64,000 nucleotides of DNA from Pseudomonas shirazensis. GTDB lineage: Bacteria; Pseudomonadota; Gammaproteobacteria; Pseudomonadales; Pseudomonadaceae. The stretch spans positions 1 through 64,000 of the forward strand of contig NZ_JABWRD020000002.1 in assembly GCF_014268785.2 (NCBI RefSeq), written 5' to 3'. The first letter of the stretch is position 1. The number at the start of each line of letters is the position of its first letter. Under the pieces are notes generated by a model. That model searched no databases and was not told where the DNA came from. It saw only the letters and a program-made list of their open reading frames with translations. Below, in pieces: positions 61,127-64,000 of this stretch. The translations under genes were made by a program, and so were the position numbers.

Positions 61127-63475
61127 TTAGAAGGTCTGCCCCAGAGAGAATTGGAACACCTGGGTTTCGGCTTCTGCCGGCTTCTTGATCGGCATTGCCA
61201 AACTGAAGCTCAACGGGCCCAGCGCAGTGATCCAGGTTACGCCCAGGCCAACCGAACTGGCCATGTCCGAGAAGCCGACCTTGGTGCAATCAGGCTTGGA
61301 ACCGCAGTTGGTGTCGAACACGTTACCCACGTCCCAGAACACGGAGGTGCGCAGCGAGCGCTGGTCCTTGACGAACGGCAGCGGGAACAGCAACTCGACA
61401 CCACCCTGCACCAGCACGTTGCCACCGAAGGCCAACGGATCCTGATCGGGGTCAGCCGCGGTACCCGGACGGTTACCCTTGCTCGGCGTACTGCGCGGGC
61501 CGAGGGTGTTGTCCTTGAAGCCACGTACCGAGTTGAAACCACCGGCGTAGTAGTTCTCGTAGAACGGCAGACCAGAGGTGCTGCCATAACCGTCACCGTA
61601 ACCCAGCTCAGTGTGCAGACGCAGGGTGTAATCGTTGGACAGCGGCTTGAACAGCTGGCCACGGTAGTCCAGTTTGTAGAACGACAGGTCGCTGCCCGGC
61701 ACGGTGCTTTCCAGGGTCAGGCTCTGGGAATGACCACGGGTAGCCAGTACACCTTTGTTCAGGGTCGATTCGGACCAGCCGACAGACGCCTTGAAGTTAA
61801 GGAAGTTGTCGCCCTCTTTGTCGACGAAGTCGAAGATCTCGTCAACGGTGTAGCGACCGGTCTTCAGCTTGTCCTGCTGCACGCTCAGGCCGTAGGTCAG
61901 ACGCGATGTCTCGCTGATCGGGTAACCGACGCTGACACCGGCACCCAGGCTGTCTACTGCATAGCTGGCCACGTCGACGTCGAGGTCGTCGTAGTCGGTG
62001 CTGCGGTAGAAGGCGTTGTAACCCAGGCTGACGCCATCGGCAGTCCAGTAGGGGTCAACGAAGCCAAAGTTGTAGCGGGTCTGGTATTCGCTGCGGGTCA
62101 GGCCGATCGAAACCTTGTTACCGGTACCGAGGAAGTTGGTCTGGCTGATCGAACCACCGAGGATCAGGCCGGCGCTCTGGGCGAAACCGACGCTGGCGGT
62201 GATCGAACCGGAGGCCTGCTCTTCAACGCTGTAGTTGACGTCGACCTGGTCATCGGTACCCGGCACAGGCGGGGTCTCGACGTTGACTTCCTTGAAGAAG
62301 CCCAGACGCTCAAGGCGAGTCTTGGACTGGTCGATCAGGTAGGTCGAAGCCCAGCCGCCTTCCATCTGGCGCATTTCGCGACGCAGCACTTCATCTTCGG
62401 TCTTGGTGTTGCCGCGGTAGTTGATGCGGTTGACGTAGGCACGCTTGCCCGGATCGACCACGAACATGATGTCGACGGTGTGGTCTTCATCGTGCGCCTG
62501 CGGCACGCCGTTGACGTTGGCGAAGGTATAGCCTTCGTTACCCAGACGACGGGTGATCAGGTCGGACGTGGTGGTCATCACTTTGCGCGAGAAGACCTGG
62601 CCTGGCTGCACCAGCAGCAGCGACTGGACCTGGTCTTCCGGAACCTTGAGGTCACCGGACAGCTTCACGTCACGAACGGTGTACTTCTCACCTTCATTGA
62701 TGTTGACGGTGATGTAGACGTGCTTCTTGTCCGGGGTGATCGACACCTGGGTAGAAGCGATGTCCATGTTGATGTAGCCGCGGTCCAGGTAGTAGGAGCG
62801 CAGACGCTCGAGGTCACCGGAGAGTTTTTCGCGGGCATACTTGTCGTCGTTCTTGAAGAACGACAACCAGTTGGTGGTTTTCAGCTCGAACAGCTGGCCG
62901 AGCTCGTCATCATCGAACACGGTGTTGCCCACCACGTTGATGTGCTGGATCGCGGCAACCGTGCCTTCGTTGATGTTGATCTTCAGGCCAACCCGGTTAC
63001 GCGGCTGTGGCACGACTTCAGCTTCGACCTCGGCCGAGTAGCGGCCCTGGGCCACGTACTGACGTTGCAGTTCGTTACGCACACCCTCGAGGGTGGCGCG
63101 CTGGAAGATCTCGCCTTCGGCCAGACCAGACTGCTTTAGACCTTTCATCAGGTCTTCAGTGCTGATCGCCTTGTTGCCTTCGATCTCGATGCTGGCTACC
63201 GACGGACGCTCGACCACATTGATGATCAAGACGTTGCCGTCGCGGCTCAGCTGGATATCCTGGAAGAAGCCAGTCTTGAACAGCGAGCGGGTGGAATCCA
63301 CCAGGCGACGGTCGTCAGCCTGATCGCCCACGTTCAGAGGCAGTGCGCCGAACACGCTGCCGGCGGAAACCCGCTGCAGGCCGTTGACGCGGATATCGGA
63401 GATGGTGAAGGACTCAGCGTGAACTTCAGCGATCATCAGTGCGGAGAGGACCGCAGTTAGCAGCAGACGTTTCAT
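61127..63475 (-). CDS. bamA: Outer-membrane assembly factor BamA
   Basis: A 782-residue Omp85 protein that inserts beta-barrel proteins in the outer membrane. The signal peptide ends EVHA (~residue 20), five POTRA domains occupy ~22-420 and the barrel the rest. The conserved loop-6 motif VRGF lies in FNSVRGFKDN, and the protein ends in phenylalanine (FQFSLGQTF) as expected of an outer-membrane barrel. Confidence 0.98.
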   Translation of the reverse strand: MKRLLLTAVLSALMIAEVHAESFTISDIRVNGLQRVSAGSVFGALPLNVGDQADDRRLVDSTRSLFKTGFFQDIQLSRDGNVLIINVVERPSVASIEIEGNKAISTEDLMKGLKQSGLAEGEIFQRATLEGVRNELQRQYVAQGRYSAEVEAEVVPQPRNRVGLKININEGTVAAIQHINVVGNTVFDDDELGQLFELKTTNWLSFFKNDDKYAREKLSGDLERLRSYYLDRGYINMDIASTQVSITPDKKHVYITVNINEGEKYTVRDVKLSGDLKVPEDQVQSLLLVQPGQVFSRKVMTTTSDLITRRLGNEGYTFANVNGVPQAHDEDHTVDIMFVVDPGKRAYVNRINYRGNTKTEDEVLRREMRQMEGGWASTYLIDQSKTRLERLGFFKEVNVETPPVPGTDDQVDVNYSVEEQASGSITASVGFAQSAGLILGGSISQTNFLGTGNKVSIGLTRSEYQTRYNFGFVDPYWTADGVSLGYNAFYRSTDYDDLDVDVASYAVDSLGAGVSVGYPISETSRLTYGLSVQQDKLKTGRYTVDEIFDFVDKEGDNFLNFKASVGWSESTLNKGVLATRGHSQSLTLESTVPGSDLSFYKLDYRGQLFKPLSNDYTLRLHTELGYGDGYGSTSGLPFYENYYAGGFNSVRGFKDNTLGPRSTPSKGNRPGTAADPDQDPLAFGGNVLVQGGVELLFPLPFVKDQRSLRTSVFWDVGNVFDTNCGSKPDCTKVGFSDMASSVGLGVTWITALGPLSFSLAMPIKKPAEAETQVFQFSLGQTF

Positions 63476-63548
63476 GAAGTCCTTTTATTCCAACTGGCAA
63501 TAAACAACCCGCCGCAAAAAGGCGGCAGGTTTGCAATTGAGCGAAGCT

Positions 63549-64000
63549 TTATAGTCGACCCAGATCGTTGATCAGGGCGAGCAACATCACCCCTATGACC
63601 AAACTTATACCGATCTGGACCCCCCAACCTTGCACCCGATCCGACAGCGGACGGCCGCGTGCCAACTCGATCAGGTAGAACAACAGATGCCCCCCATCCA
63701 GTACTGGAATGGGCAGCAGGTTCAGAACCCCCAGGCTTATGCTCAGGTAGGCCAGGAAATTCAGGAAATCCCCAACGCCCGACTGGGCTGAAGCGCCCGC
63801 CACTTTAGCAATGGTTATCGGTCCGCTCAAGTTTTTTACCGAGAGCTCGCCGAACAGCATTTTCTTCAACGACTCAAGGGTCAGAATGCTCATGTTCCAG
63901 GTCCGCGTCAGGCCTTCGCCCATCGCGGCCAGCGGCCCATAGCTGACTTCGCGCAGCATCGTCGCCGGCCATTCGCCACCTTTGACCCCTGCCCCGAGGT
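63549..64000 (-). CDS. rseP: RseP/MucP site-2 protease, C-terminal part
   Basis: The C-terminal ~150 residues of a membrane protease that cuts the anti-sigma factor for the envelope-stress sigma (MucA in Pseudomonas). The end of a PDZ domain (GAGVKGGEWPATM) is followed by NLSGPITIAKVAG and LGVLNLLPIPVLDGGHLLFY, whose LDG supplies the third metal ligand. The reading frame stays open to the window edge, so the start lies beyond position 64000. Confidence 0.95.
   Translation of the reverse strand, partial: LGAGVKGGEWPATMLREVSYGPLAAMGEGLTRTWNMSILTLESLKKMLFGELSVKNLSGPITIAKVAGASAQSGVGDFLNFLAYLSISLGVLNLLPIPVLDGGHLLFYLIELARGRPLSDRVQGWGVQIGISLVIGVMLLALINDLGRL

Noticed and set aside
60359..63139. Long plus-strand open frame opposite lpxD, ompH and bamA
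   Set aside because: It spans three certain genes and gaps on the other strand and has no protein features of its own.

Overview
The window is chromosomal DNA from a fluorescent-type Pseudomonas, most like the P. putida / P. fluorescens side of the genus. Supporting signs are the high GC content, the divergent fpr-finR pair, the dgkA-erdR-tapT block, a GGA-rich rsmZ-type RNA between fdxA and rpoS, and the long conserved run nlpD-pcm-surE-truD-ispF / fghA-adhC / ispD-ftsB-eno-kdsA-pyrG-tilS-accA-dnaE-rnhB-lpxB-lpxA-fabZ-lpxD-ompH-bamA-rseP. The species call is an inference from gene order and protein similarity remembered by eye; no search was run.

Layout. Positions 1-60 hold the 3' part of an initiator tRNA. 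312-6179 holds an aminoacyl-phosphatidylglycerol synthase/hydrolase pair (mprF and a VirJ-type hydrolase) and, convergent to it, the K+ transporter kup. 6414-10325 is a run of RNA-modification and small housekeeping genes (rimO, a GNAT, a degenerate pseudouridine synthase, yehS, trmO). 10401-16270 holds fpr/finR, dgkA, erdR, tapT, a secreted PA3611-like protein, an orphan ribbon-helix-helix protein and a LOG-family protein. 16281-18401 is recX-recA-pncC with an SOS box.

18461-33155, between pncC and mutS, is a complete R-type tailocin (phage-tail bacteriocin). It carries holin, collar-like protein, spike V, baseplate W/J/I, fibre, fibre chaperone, sheath, tube, tail assembly chaperone, tape measure, U, X, D, GH19 endolysin and Rz/Rz1 spanins, and at its upstream end a LexA/CI-like self-cleaving repressor. 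There are no capsid, portal, terminase or integrase genes, so it is a tail-only machine and not a prophage. The same slot, between cinA/pncC and mutS, is a known tailocin site in Pseudomonas.

33332-38854 holds mutS, fdxA, the rsmZ RNA with an upstream GacA-type site, rpoS and nlpD. 39041-64000 is the conserved housekeeping run listed above, covering protein repair, isoprenoid, formaldehyde, CTP/KDO, fatty-acid and lipid A synthesis, the DNA polymerase III alpha subunit, and outer-membrane assembly. It ends in a truncated rseP.

How the parts connect. DNA damage activates RecA, which should cleave the tailocin repressor. The tailocin genes then run on the same strand straight toward pncC, recA and recX with no visible terminator in between. 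Within the tailocin I see a probable +1 frameshift in the tail chaperone gene, an Rz1 lipoprotein hidden inside Rz, several intrinsic terminators inside what should be one long operon, and a shared repeated motif (GTTRTGCGCAWATGCA and ATGCAT clusters) at both the repressor and the tailocin promoters. These are the most interesting points in the window.
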